Shown here piece after piece: positions 34,703 to 45,324 of a DNA stretch of 64,000 nt. The notes below the pieces were generated by a model. It was not told the DNA's origin. It worked only from the letters and a program-made list of their open reading frames with translations, and ran no database searches. Each line of letters starts with the position of its first letter. Position 1 is the first letter of the stretch. The stretch covers positions 115,087 to 179,086 of the forward strand of contig NZ_JAGWDK010000015.1 in assembly GCF_018398875.1 (NCBI RefSeq), read 5' to 3'. A program made the position numbers and the translations under genes. The DNA is from Bradyrhizobium sp. sGM-13. Its GTDB lineage: Bacteria > Pseudomonadota > Alphaproteobacteria > Rhizobiales > Xanthobacteraceae.

Positions 34703-34863
34703 CGTGTCCCGGACGCGGTGCAGCGTGTAACGCTGCGCCGCAGAGCCGGGACCCACGCTTCCGTTATGCCGCAACCGTGGGCCCCGGCTTAGCAGCGCAT
34801 CATCATAGCGCGATGAAGACGCGCGTGAACGCGCTTTCGGTGCTGCGCAGCATCCGGGGCACG
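34703..34863. repeat. Dispersed repeat, family R4
   Basis: Contains GTCCCGGACGCGGTGCAGCG, CGCTGCGCCGCAGAGCCGGG with ACCCACG, and a second arm GGTGCTGCGCAGCATCCGGG. This unit resembles, from memory, a repeat common in Bradyrhizobium intergenic regions; only one copy is seen here. Confidence 0.55.
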
Positions 34864-34871
34864 AGAATCAA

Positions 34872-35438
34872 TCACCCCGCATCCAGCCGCTCGCACTCCA
34901 GCCGGATATCCACCTCGCGCTCGACATAGTGCCATTCCTCGGTCGCGCGCAGCGTGCGGACCAACTCCTCGAACGCGTCGGCGTCCGCGGGCGCGTATTC
35001 GAACCAGGTCAGGAAGTCGAAGGGCTCGCCGAGGTCGCGGCTGTGATAGAGCTGGCGGGCGATCGCCGGCAGGTATTTCAGGCTGTCGGCGATGTGGTGG
35101 GATCTATCCTCAAAGATCTGCCGCCGCTCCTCCTGCGTCAGCTCCCACCACGCCGCCGATTTCTTGATCGGGATCAGCGCCGCATTGGTCGCCTCAGGTC
35201 GGCCGATCTCGGCCCGCACGGCATCAAGCTGCGTCTTCTCGGCGCGCTCGGTATAACGCAGATGGCTGGCGAAGCCGGCGAGCCGCCACGAGGTGGGCGA
35301 GGGCAGGATCGGTAGCGTGATCGACAGCGAATGCACGACCGACAGCGAAGGCGTCGGCGAAAGCGACGCGCCCTTGACCGGCGCAAACCGCGTCACCCGC
35401 CAGGCACCGCTCCTGCCACCCCGGAAGATCGTGAACAT
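34872..35438 (-). CDS. Chlorite-dismutase-family heme protein
   Basis: A 188-residue protein of the Cld/HemQ structural family. Visible signatures are LIPIKKSAAWWELTQEERR, IFEDRSHHIADSLKYLP with the proximal-His region, and GEPFDFLTWFEYAPADADAF. True chlorite dismutase activity needs a distal arginine that I cannot locate with confidence, so a heme-binding or peroxidase-like role is possible. An in-frame GTG three codons upstream is an alternative start. It is divergent from dnaG. Confidence 0.8.
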   Translation of the reverse strand: MFTIFRGGRSGAWRVTRFAPVKGASLSPTPSLSVVHSLSITLPILPSPTSWRLAGFASHLRYTERAEKTQLDAVRAEIGRPEATNAALIPIKKSAAWWELTQEERRQIFEDRSHHIADSLKYLPAIARQLYHSRDLGEPFDFLTWFEYAPADADAFEELVRTLRATEEWHYVEREVDIRLECERLDAG

Positions 35439-35626
35439 GCGGACCACTATTAGCCGCTTGTTCAGGATACACTAGGATATCTTGTGGCTGTGATTTGCGG
35501 GAAGAACGGGGAGTATTGACGGAACAGACGGAGAACACTAAGATTGATTACGCCGCGATTCGCGAGGATCGCCATGCGCATGATAACGCCTCTTCCTCGT
35601 GAATTTGTCTGAGTGAGAGATAGCAC
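35439..35626. promoter_or_regulatory. Divergent intergenic region before dnaG, left edge of the low-GC segment
   Basis: About 190 bases between the Cld-family gene and dnaG. Base composition drops around 35450. I see no trace of the 5' end of the older dnaG here, no direct repeat and no integrase remnant. Confidence 0.4.
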
Positions 35627-37582
35627 ATGCGCTTCCCGCCTAGCTTTCTAGACGAGTTGAAGGCGCGTCTGCAGGTTTCAGACGTGGTAGGCCGGCGCGT
35701 CAAGCTAAAGAAGGCGGGGCGCGAATGGAAAGGCCTGTCGCCTTTCCAGCAAGAGAAGTCGCCGTCGTTCACCGTAAACGACCAGAAACAATTTTATCAC
35801 GACTTTTCGACCGGCAAGCACGGCAACATCTTTGACTTCGTGATGGAGACGGAAGGTGTCTCCTTTCCCGAGGCAGTGGAGCGGCTTGCCTCTTTGGCGG
35901 GACTTCCGCTACCGCGAACTTCAAAGGAAGAAGAGCAGAGGGAGGTACGGCAAAAGACCCTCTACGACGTAATGGAATTGGCGACGAAGTACTTCGAGCA
36001 GAACCTTGCTTCAAGCATAGGCGCACACGCCCGCGGCTATCTATCCGATCGTGGTATTGTCACGTCGACAGTTCTTGAATTCCGGCTTGGCTACGCGCCC
36101 GCAAATCGGTTTGGATTAAAAGAATACTTAGGATCAAAGGGCGTGTCGGTTGCCGACATGATTGAAACCGGCTTGCTGATAGCCGGAGAAGACATACCTG
36201 TTCCCTATGATCGCTTTCGCGATCGTGTGATCATTCCGATCCACGATCAACGAGGTCGAGTCATTGGCTTCGGAGGCCGAGCGCTTAAGAGCGACATTCA
36301 ACCGAAATATTTGAACTCTCCTGAAACTACAATTTTTCACAAGGGCTCTGTCGTCTTTAATTTTCATCGCGCTCGCGAGCCGGCTCACAAAGCAGGTTCT
36401 GTGGTTGCTGTCGAAGGCTACATGGATGCCATTGCCATCTATCAGGCTGGCATTCGGGGCGTTGTTGCAACGATGGGAACCGCGTTTACGGAAGGGCAGA
36501 TCACGTCGCTGTGGAAACTGTCTTCCGAGCCAGTGATTTGTTTCGACGCCGACCGAGCCGGTATCGCTGCCGCTCATAGGTCGATTGACCGGATTCTGCC
36601 GTTGTTGGCGGTTGGGAAGTCATTTCGATTTGCATTTATGGTAGGCGAAAAGGATCCAGATGACCTGATCCGCGAGAGGGGTATCGAAGCGTTCAAAGAT
36701 GTGCTCATCGGCTCATTGCCGATGTGGGATGTTTTGTGGGCACGCGAAACAGATGGGATCAACGTTAAGAGTCCCGATGCTCAAGCTTCGCTCGAGAAGA
36801 AGCTGGTCGCGCTTATTCACACAATAAGAGATTCATCGGTTCAAACCGCGTACGTTCGCACTTGCCGTTTGCAACTCGCGGAGTTGTTTTGGCAAGCCGT
36901 GAGGGGGAGCAAGGCTAAGTCGAAGGTTGGGAGGGGCGGCAAAGATAAGAACGAGCCGAACCAATTCGTATCCCAAGAAGTCAAGAGCGGGTTGGACGAC
37001 CGAGAACACAACTTGCAAAAAGTCTTGCTCGGGATGCTTGTACACTACCCAGAGCTCTTAGACGAAAAGCAAGACACGATTCTCAGGCTAAAATTTGTAG
37101 AGGAGTTAGATCGGTTCTGCACGGCGCTGTACAAATTGCTCGTCATACAGAAGGAGTTGTCCGTTCAACAGATTTATAGCCATCTCGAAGATGGTTTCTA
37201 TAAGGTGCTGGACGAGATACACGGCAAGAAGCTGGATGGTCGGCCGTGGGGGTACAATCTTTTCGCTCGCTTTCCACTTCTCGCCCTGAAACCTCCTCAG
37301 GATTTCGTTTCGCGATGCATGGACCATCTTGCGCGCAGAATTCACCTCAATGAATTGGATCATGACATCCAGCGGGCCAAAATTTCGGCTGGAGATGACG
37401 ACTCCGCGTTTGACCTCTTGCTAAGTCTTGTTCGGGAGCGTCAAAACGAACATGCAGACATCGAGGTCGAAGGGGCGGCGCTAGCGGAAGAAGCGGCCGA
37501 AATTCGACGCCTGACAGGCCCGAATCCAACGAAATCTCCGGATGCTGAAATGCAGCCTGCTAAACAACTTATTTTTGCGTAG
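35627..37582 (+). CDS. dnaG: DNA primase DnaG, low-GC xenologue
   Basis: Synthesises RNA primers for DNA replication. The 651-residue protein is complete: N-terminal domain (GREWKGLSPF), a TOPRIM core with E263 (VEGYMDA) and D307/D309 (FDADRAG), and a C-terminal helicase-interaction domain (LQKVLLGMLVHYPELL). The four zinc-ligand positions of standard DnaG are S38, Q41, D59 and T62. GC in lines I counted is about 48-55%, against above 60% around it, and codons are richer in A/T third positions. A second dnaG tail lies directly downstream, so this copy appears to have replaced the resident gene. Confidence 0.95.
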   Translation: MRFPPSFLDELKARLQVSDVVGRRVKLKKAGREWKGLSPFQQEKSPSFTVNDQKQFYHDFSTGKHGNIFDFVMETEGVSFPEAVERLASLAGLPLPRTSKEEEQREVRQKTLYDVMELATKYFEQNLASSIGAHARGYLSDRGIVTSTVLEFRLGYAPANRFGLKEYLGSKGVSVADMIETGLLIAGEDIPVPYDRFRDRVIIPIHDQRGRVIGFGGRALKSDIQPKYLNSPETTIFHKGSVVFNFHRAREPAHKAGSVVAVEGYMDAIAIYQAGIRGVVATMGTAFTEGQITSLWKLSSEPVICFDADRAGIAAAHRSIDRILPLLAVGKSFRFAFMVGEKDPDDLIRERGIEAFKDVLIGSLPMWDVLWARETDGINVKSPDAQASLEKKLVALIHTIRDSSVQTAYVRTCRLQLAELFWQAVRGSKAKSKVGRGGKDKNEPNQFVSQEVKSGLDDREHNLQKVLLGMLVHYPELLDEKQDTILRLKFVEELDRFCTALYKLLVIQKELSVQQIYSHLEDGFYKVLDEIHGKKLDGRPWGYNLFARFPLLALKPPQDFVSRCMDHLARRIHLNELDHDIQRAKISAGDDDSAFDLLLSLVRERQNEHADIEVEGAALAEEAAEIRRLTGPNPTKSPDAEMQPAKQLIFA

Positions 37583-37654
37583 CCGGGCTTGCAGACAAAT
37601 TCCGCGAACTAGCACAAGATCGCGGTCGGCCGAAAAGGGACAATTCTGCGGTGA

Positions 37655-38341
37655 GGCCCCGAATCACCCCGCGCGTTTGCCCCGCGCGGGGCGGGCCCGG
37701 CCGGCCGATTCGCCCCCCGCGGCCGCCCGCCGGGGATCGCTTCGGGAACCGCCGCCGGCCCCTACCAGGCGGCGAGCCCCCAGCTTGCGACCAGCCCGAT
37801 CATGCGTGGCCAGCGCAGCGCGATGTCCCGCCGCGAGGCCCTGATCCTGCAATCCCTGATTAACCACCCTTGGCTGCTGCACGATCATCTGGAGGAGGTG
37901 GCCGCCCTGGAACTGGCGCGTCCCGAGGCCAACAAGCTCCGCGCCGGCATTATCGCCGCCTTCGCCAACGACCATCACCATTCCCCCGGCGTCGAGGAGC
38001 AGGCCGAAAAAATGCGTGCCGATCTCGAGGCTCGCGGATTAGGCGAGGTTCTTCAACGGGTTGAGCGGGCGATCACGACGGTGGCGGTGTGGGCCGCGAG
38101 GCCCGGCGCAGCGCGCGAGGACGTTTTGGCCACTTGGCAGCAACTCGTTGTCTTGCATCAGAAAACGCACGCCCTACTTAGGGAGAAGAAAGATGCCGAA
38201 CTGGCATTGGCCGAGGAGACCAGCGAGGCCAATCTGGCGTGGCTGAAGGATGTCGGCGCCCGGCTGGACTCCCTCGACGGCACCGAGGCCCTGATTGAGG
38301 GTTTTGGCGAGCTTTCGGGCCGGTTCCGCAAAAGCGTTTGA
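37655..38341 (+). pseudogene. dnaG: C-terminal remnant of the ancestral high-GC dnaG
   Basis: An open frame from a TGA at 37652 to the stop at 38341 encodes a G/P/A/R-rich linker and a DnaG C-terminal helicase-binding domain (SRREALILQSLINHPWLL, HKTHALLREKKDAEL-like helices, EGFGELSGRF at the end). The N-terminal and TOPRIM domains are absent. The fragment has the GC and codon use of the host. An internal ATG at 37802 with a 179-codon frame could still be translated as a free helicase-binding domain. rpoD follows, the usual neighbour of dnaG. Confidence 0.85.
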
Positions 38342-38678
38342 CGATTGAAAAATGATGCGGACGGCCTTGGCCGAGCCCGCGAAAAGACTCGCCAAATCCA
38401 TGATTTGGCGGCAAAAACAGGGTTAAGCAAAGCTTAAGGGCGTTTGGGCTACGAAAGACAGAACCGGTGATGCGGAAGGCAGGGGTGGCGACGGTCTGCG
38501 CCGCCCTTTGCGCGTCGTAACCATGGTGCGGAAAAGCGGGTGCCGCTTTCGACCGATCATGCGAAGGCGAATGAACAGAGCAAGGTGACGATCGAACGAC
38601 GTCATCTCGAACGAATTGAGTTGAAGAGCGCGGGCGGCGACGCACGCCCGCATGAAGCGCGTTTCGGGAGCTTGATGA
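38342..38678. promoter_or_regulatory. rpoD upstream region
   Basis: About 340 bases holding the presumed rpoD promoter and repeat R5 copy 2 (38520-38613). AT-rich blocks (GGTTAAGCAAAGCTTAAGG) lie near 38422-38440. No operator was recognised. Confidence 0.45.
38520..38613. repeat. Dispersed palindromic repeat, family R5 (copy 2)
   Basis: CATGGTGCGGAAAAGCGGGT, then GATCATGCG, then GACGATCGAACGACGTCATC. This is the same block order as the copy beside greA but shorter and more diverged. Confidence 0.6.
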
Positions 38679-40790
<2,112 letters not shown>

Positions 40791-40797
40791 CTCGGGT

Positions 40798-40829
40798 CGT
40801 CATGCCCGGGCTCGACCCGGGCATCCATC
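40798..40829. repeat. Half-unit of repeat family R1
   Basis: CGTCATGCCCGGGCTCGACC followed by CGGGCATCCATC, between the rpoD stop and its terminator. Confidence 0.7.
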
Positions 40830-40836
40830 GAAAAAG

Positions 40837-40864
40837 AACGGCGGGCGAGAGCCCGCCGTTTTTG
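40837..40864. terminator. Bidirectional rho-independent terminator after rpoD
   Basis: A perfect 10-bp stem AACGGCGGGC/GCCCGCCGTT with a GAGA loop, then a U-run on the plus strand; an A-rich stretch on the other side gives it a minus-strand role too. Confidence 0.85.
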
Positions 40865-40908
40865 CTTTGCTTGATTGGGATCGAATTACATCCACGACGG
40901 AGCTGCAC

Positions 40909-41033
40909 TCCCTCTCCCGCTTGCGGTGGAGGGCGGGGTGGGGGTGCCGCCGCGAGTCGCATCTCTCGTGTGGAGAGAGCCCCCACCCGCCGCGCTCTTC
41001 GAGCGCGACGACCTCCCCCGCAAGCGGGAGAGG
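40909..41033. repeat. Long imperfect palindrome, family R6
   Basis: CTCCCTCTCCCGCTTGCGG at one end and CCGCAAGCGGGAGAGG at the other, with CGGGGTGGGGGT opposite CCCCACCCGC inside. It is an intergenic repeat that could form a long hairpin. Confidence 0.7.
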
Positions 41034-41040
41034 TGACCAC

Positions 41041-41277
41041 CTACTTCTTCTTCGCCCCGACGCGGCTGATGCTCTTGATCTTGAGCTGCGGGCGGCCGGA
41101 TTTCTCGGCGATCTCGCGGTCCTGCTCCATGATGTAGCCGCGCGCCGGCTCGTCGCCGTCGAGCCCGCCGAGCAATTCGGCGGGCACGCGCCGGTTGGAG
41201 CGCTGCGAGTCGTCTTCATAGACGACATTGAAAAAGGCGAACTCGCCTTTGGGATTGGTCCCGGGTTTCTTTGGCAT
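41041..41277 (-). CDS. Conserved hypothetical 78-residue protein
   Basis: Unknown function. The sequence begins MPKKPGTNPKGEFAFFNVVY, continues with RSNRRVPAELLGGLDGDEPA and ends in basic residues. GAGGACAA lies before this ATG; the frame extends 13 residues upstream to another start with a poorer site. A diverged, shifted piece of a related gene lies at 45325-45385. Confidence 0.72.
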   Translation of the reverse strand: MPKKPGTNPKGEFAFFNVVYEDDSQRSNRRVPAELLGGLDGDEPARGYIMEQDREIAEKSGRPQLKIKSISRVGAKKK

Positions 41278-41421
41278 GCGCGGCTTGTCCTCGATAGAGG
41301 CGCCGCTGTCAATCATCCTCGCTGCGCGCCGGTCTGCCTTGCGAGACGGCGTGGACGCGATTTATCTATGACCGCTTTGCCGGCATACTGTTCGCCTGGA
41401 CGAACGGAAGGGGTGGTGGTG

Positions 41422-42765
41422 ATGCTGGCAACCTCCCGCGCGAAGAGCGACCTCAAGCCGGTGCTGATGGCCTGCTGCCTTGCCATGCTGGCTGTGGGCG
41501 ACAACAGCACGGCGATCATGGCGGCGCTTCCCGACATGAAGGGCAGCCTGCAGCTTGGTCCGGCGGAGCTCGAATGGGTGGTCAATGCCTATCTCCTGAC
41601 CGCCGCCATCTTCATCATTGTGGGCGGCGGCGCGGCGGATCAGCTCGGCGCGCGAAGGTCCTCGATTGCCGGCATCGCCATGTTCGCACTTGCGTCGCTG
41701 CTCATCGCGCTGGCGCCGGCCGGCTTCGTGGTGGTCGGCGCGCGGGCGCTGCAAGGGCTGGGAGCCGCGTTTGCGGTGGCCGGCACGCTTGCGGCGGTGA
41801 CCGAAGCCGCACCTGACGAGGGGCGCCCCGAGGCGATCGGCGCCTGGACCGGTTTTCTGATGCTCGGCTTCAGCATCGGGCCGCTCCTCGGCGGAGCCGT
41901 GACGCATTACGCGGGCTGGCGCTTCATCTTCTGGCTGAACGTCATTGCGATGGTGCCCGCCGGCCTGATGCTGCTGCGGCATCCCGGCACCGACGGCCGG
42001 CGCGCGATTTCGATGGACTGGGTCGGACTTGGCCTTCTCGCACTCTTCATGGTGATGCTGATATCGGGATTGCAGGCGTTGGCACATGTCCGCACCAACC
42101 CGCTGTCTGCCATCCCGCTCGTGCTGACGGCGATCGCGTTTCCTCTATTGCTGCGGACGCAGACGCGGCGCCTTCAGCCGCTGGTCGACTTCTGCCTGTT
42201 CGCGAACCGGAATTTCGCGATTGCCGCCGGCCTCTTGTTTCTCGTGATGTTCGACATCATGACGCTGCTGCTCTACTACAACCTCTTTGCGCAGTCCGCG
42301 GATGGGCTCGGCATATCAGCCGTTGCGGCGGGCCTTTCCCTTGTGCCGCTCTCGATTGCGCTGTTTGCCTTCGCGCGCGCGGCTCCCTCTATTGGAATGA
42401 GCATCGGCGTGCGGCGCATGCTGACAGGCGGATCGCTCCTGCTTGCGCTCGGCTGCGCGATCATCTGGTCGTCGTTTCAGATCGAAGCAAGATTCGCTCT
42501 TCTGATGCCCGGTCTCTTTGTCGCCGGCGCTGGAATCGCGCTCATTTACGCGTCGGCGCCGCGGCTCGGACTTGCAACGCTGCCTCAATCGCAGGCGGGG
42601 AGAGGCTCTGGGTTACTCAATTCGTGCAGCTTTCTCGGCGGCACGGTCGGGGTGACCTTCGGAGGTATCGTCTTCGCGCTGACCGGATTTCCCGGCGTGC
42701 TCGTGCTGCTGGGAATTTCGGCGCTGGCCAGCGCCGTGCTCTGCCTTCGGCTGCACGCGGATTAA
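41422..42765 (+). CDS. MFS transporter, DHA2 (EmrB/QacA) type
   Basis: A 447-residue proton-linked exporter, mainly of drugs and toxic compounds in this family. The first helix has DNSTAIMAALPDMKG, in the position of the family's D-xx-IVNVALP motif. LGARRSSIAGIAMFALAS is the loop 2-3 motif, and GFSIGPLLGGAVTHYAGWR resembles motif C and the following loop. Hydrophobicity suggests 12 to 14 helices. GGAAGGGG precedes the ATG; a longer upstream frame runs through repeat R6 and is rejected. Confidence 0.85.
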   Translation: MLATSRAKSDLKPVLMACCLAMLAVGDNSTAIMAALPDMKGSLQLGPAELEWVVNAYLLTAAIFIIVGGGAADQLGARRSSIAGIAMFALASLLIALAPAGFVVVGARALQGLGAAFAVAGTLAAVTEAAPDEGRPEAIGAWTGFLMLGFSIGPLLGGAVTHYAGWRFIFWLNVIAMVPAGLMLLRHPGTDGRRAISMDWVGLGLLALFMVMLISGLQALAHVRTNPLSAIPLVLTAIAFPLLLRTQTRRLQPLVDFCLFANRNFAIAAGLLFLVMFDIMTLLLYYNLFAQSADGLGISAVAAGLSLVPLSIALFAFARAAPSIGMSIGVRRMLTGGSLLLALGCAIIWSSFQIEARFALLMPGLFVAGAGIALIYASAPRLGLATLPQSQAGRGSGLLNSCSFLGGTVGVTFGGIVFALTGFPGVLVLLGISALASAVLCLRLHAD

Positions 42766-42918
42766 TCCGCTCATCTAAGCGAAATCTGCAAATATCCGTC
42801 TCGTTTCGACTGTGATCCGCGACCATCCTCGGACGTGTGCATCACCTGCTGAGACCGCTTTCTGGTCACCCGCATTCAAGCTCGAGGGCCGCGGCCATCT
42901 GGCCGCCGCTACGCCGAT

Positions 42919-44112
42919 TCAGACGTCTAACAAGAACGTCTCAATCTCGCCGATGAAATTTGACCAGGCGGGCTCGCCCGGTATGGGGACGCTGTTTTCC
43001 GAGTCCAAGACCGCGAATTTTGCGTTCGGGATGGACGTGGCGATGCGGCGTCCCTCGTTAAACGGCGCTGCATTGTTGTTACGACAGTGAAGGACCAGGG
43101 TTGGGGCAGATACCTTCGGCAATAGATCGACGATATCGATCTCGTCAACGGCGTATCGGTTCATGATCGCGTTTTCGACCGACGTCGAGAGGCGCAGCAG
43201 GTTTGCGTACCACTTGATCTGCTCGGCCGAAGCACCGGGAAGAAAGACAGAGCTGAAGATCCTCAGCAGAGCGGAGTTATCGTCGCCCCATCCCTGCCGC
43301 ATGATAGCAATCAACGCCTTCGCGATTTCAGCATCTTTCGGGGAGGCGCGTTTGTTGCGGCCGAGCGCAAAGCCGCCGTGAAGGATCAGTTTCGACACAC
43401 GTTCGGGATAGCGGGCAGCGTGAGCGATGGCGATTGCGGCTCCCTGCGCTATGCCCAAGATCGCGTAACGATGCAGATGCAGAGCATCAACAACCGCCTC
43501 CAGGTCGCGTTCGAACGTTGCGAGGGAAATGCCGGTGATGTCTCGATCGGAAAGCCCGAAACCTCGACCATCATAGCGAACGAGCCGGACGCGGTCGGCG
43601 AGGAAACGACAAAGCGGTCCGCGGATGGGACTTTGCCAGTCGTACTCGACATGGGTGGCCCAGGTGGGAATACACACAAGCGGCATGCCCTGGCCCACAC
43701 ATGCAACGGCAATGTTGACGCCGTCTTGGGTTCGGCAGAATGTGAGCTCCTGATGACGCGAACCGATCGTTAGAGGTCGGCTATCCAGTTCCCCATCGGA
43801 TAATTCGGCCGCGAACAAATAGCCCCGGCGCGGGACGGTTTTGACGATCTCGTGGGCATCGTCGGACAGCGCTTCGCGGATGTCCTTGATGCATTGGACG
43901 AGCGAGTCGTCGGATACGAACACGTTGGGCCACGTTGCCTTGATCAGCTCTTCCTTGGAAACGAGCCGGCCGGCGTGCTCAGCGAGATAGCGTAGCACAT
44001 CGAAGGATTTCGGCCGAAGTTGAAGTTCCCGCCCGCCGCGCATGATCGCGCAGCGCTGCAGGTCGAGGGCATAATCGCTGAAGCAGAGCACCCTGGGAGA
44101 GCCGGAATGCAT
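42919..44112 (-). CDS. OmpR-type winged-helix regulator fused to a degenerate alpha/beta hydrolase
   Basis: A 397-residue protein. Residues 12-102 form a Trans_reg_C winged helix (LRPKSFDVLRYLAEHAGRLV, SLVQCIKDIREALSD, VPRRGYLF). Residues about 122-397 form an alpha/beta hydrolase domain. At the nucleophile elbow the GxSxG serine is alanine (G220-I-A222-Q-G224). The acid position is N346 and the histidine position is S374, so the triad is lost. It is therefore probably a ligand-sensing regulator. GGAGG lies five bases before the ATG. It is divergent from the Bug gene. Confidence 0.85.
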   Translation of the reverse strand: MHSGSPRVLCFSDYALDLQRCAIMRGGRELQLRPKSFDVLRYLAEHAGRLVSKEELIKATWPNVFVSDDSLVQCIKDIREALSDDAHEIVKTVPRRGYLFAAELSDGELDSRPLTIGSRHQELTFCRTQDGVNIAVACVGQGMPLVCIPTWATHVEYDWQSPIRGPLCRFLADRVRLVRYDGRGFGLSDRDITGISLATFERDLEAVVDALHLHRYAILGIAQGAAIAIAHAARYPERVSKLILHGGFALGRNKRASPKDAEIAKALIAIMRQGWGDDNSALLRIFSSVFLPGASAEQIKWYANLLRLSTSVENAIMNRYAVDEIDIVDLLPKVSAPTLVLHCRNNNAAPFNEGRRIATSIPNAKFAVLDSENSVPIPGEPAWSNFIGEIETFLLDV

Positions 44113-44326
44113 CCTGACCTCCACCGCGACCTTCAAAATGAAGCTTACCACATTCACCGATATTTCGGCGGAATTTCATTGCGCCCTCGTTACGCCGAGC
44201 GTCCGCCGTGGCACCGTCGGCTTAGCTGCCCCGCCGCGCCGCTTGGAATTGCCCTGCGCAAACCCGCAAAGAGCTTCGCCGGACAGCGATACCGCGAGGA
44301 ATGGGGTTCCCTGAAGGGAGGCAGTC
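44113..44326. promoter_or_regulatory. Divergent promoter region between regulator and Bug gene
   Basis: About 210 bases between divergent genes. It is the likely place where the winged-helix regulator acts. I cannot name an operator with confidence. Confidence 0.45.
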
Positions 44327-44357
44327 ATGAAGTTTCTGCATTCGTTGGTGTTGGTTC

Positions 44358-45308
44358 TTGCCACACTTAATTATGTCCGTTACGGCGGGGCCAGTTGCAC
44401 TGGCGCTGGATTACCCTGTCCACACGGTTCGAATTGTCGTCGGTTTCGGACCGGGCACATCTGCAGATATTGTTGCCCGCTTGCTCGGCGATAAGCTTTT
44501 CCAGGCATGGGGGAAGCCAGTCGTGATTGAGAACGCGGTGGGCGCCAACGGCAATATTGCCGGGGAGCGCGTCGCAAGGGCTGAGCCGGACGGCCATACG
44601 CTGCTGCTCGCGGCCAACCCGGTAATCGTAATCAATCCCAGCCTCTATGAGAAAATGCCGTTTGACCCCGTCCGGGATCTTGTGCCGATCTCTCAGGTGT
44701 GCGCTTACGCAAACATCCTCATCGTCAACAACGACGTGCCGGCGAAGAACGTGCAAGAACTGGTTGCGGTCGCACGCGCCCGGCCGGGCACACTCACCTA
44801 CGGATCCTCAGGATTTGGTTCAACGCAGCATCTCGCCGGAGAACTGCTGAAATCGATGGCGAAAGTCGATATCCTGCACGTGCCGTATCGCAGCGCGTTT
44901 GGGCAGGAGATAGTCGCTGGACGGCTCAGCATGGCGTTTGTTCCTCCCACCAGTGCGTTGTTACCCCTCGCGCGCGATGGGAAAGTCAGGGCACTCGCGG
45001 TGACATCGTTGGAGCGATATGCCGGCGCACCCGATCTCCCGACCATGGCGGAATCAGGCTTCCCTGGCTTCGATGTAACGGTATGGTTCGGCCTGATGGC
45101 GCCTGCCAGAACTCCACCGGCGATTATCGAAAAGCTGCACCGCGAAACCGTGAGGATTCTCGCGATGCCGGAGATGCGCAAGCGATTCGATGATCTTGGA
45201 ATCAAGCCGATTGGCAACTCACCCGCGGAATTCGCTGCCGCTGTTGACGGCGAGATTCCGAAATGGGCAAGCCTGGTACGAGGATCAGGTATCAAGCTGC
45301 TTGATTAG
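44358..45308 (+). CDS. Bug-family (TctC-like) solute-binding protein, probably frameshifted at its 5' end
   Basis: A periplasmic binding protein of the tripartite tricarboxylate transporter group. The mature part is intact (VVGFGPGTSADIVARLLGDK, GSSGFGSTQHLAGELL, VPYRSAFGQEIVAGRL). A strong ribosome binding site (GGGAGG) and ATG at 44327 start a good signal peptide, MKFLHSLVLVLATL. That frame ends early, and the mature sequence lies in another frame, entered here at the poorer ATG 44358. An indel around 44350-44400 would explain this. No TctA/TctB membrane genes are adjacent, as is common for Bug proteins. Confidence 0.75.
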   Translation: MPHLIMSVTAGPVALALDYPVHTVRIVVGFGPGTSADIVARLLGDKLFQAWGKPVVIENAVGANGNIAGERVARAEPDGHTLLLAANPVIVINPSLYEKMPFDPVRDLVPISQVCAYANILIVNNDVPAKNVQELVAVARARPGTLTYGSSGFGSTQHLAGELLKSMAKVDILHVPYRSAFGQEIVAGRLSMAFVPPTSALLPLARDGKVRALAVTSLERYAGAPDLPTMAESGFPGFDVTVWFGLMAPARTPPAIIEKLHRETVRILAMPEMRKRFDDLGIKPIGNSPAEFAAAVDGEIPKWASLVRGSGIKLLD

Positions 45309-45324
45309 ATTGCAGTCCGTCGCG

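Noticed and set aside
35439..37654. Low-GC dnaG segment as part of a prophage or integrative element
   Set aside because: No integrase, attachment-site repeat, structural or mobilisation gene lies next to it; the evidence supports only a gene-sized replacement.
40867..41421. Longer N-terminus for the MFS transporter
   Set aside because: The extension would be encoded by repeat R6 and the antisense of a small gene; a good binding site precedes the ATG at 41422.
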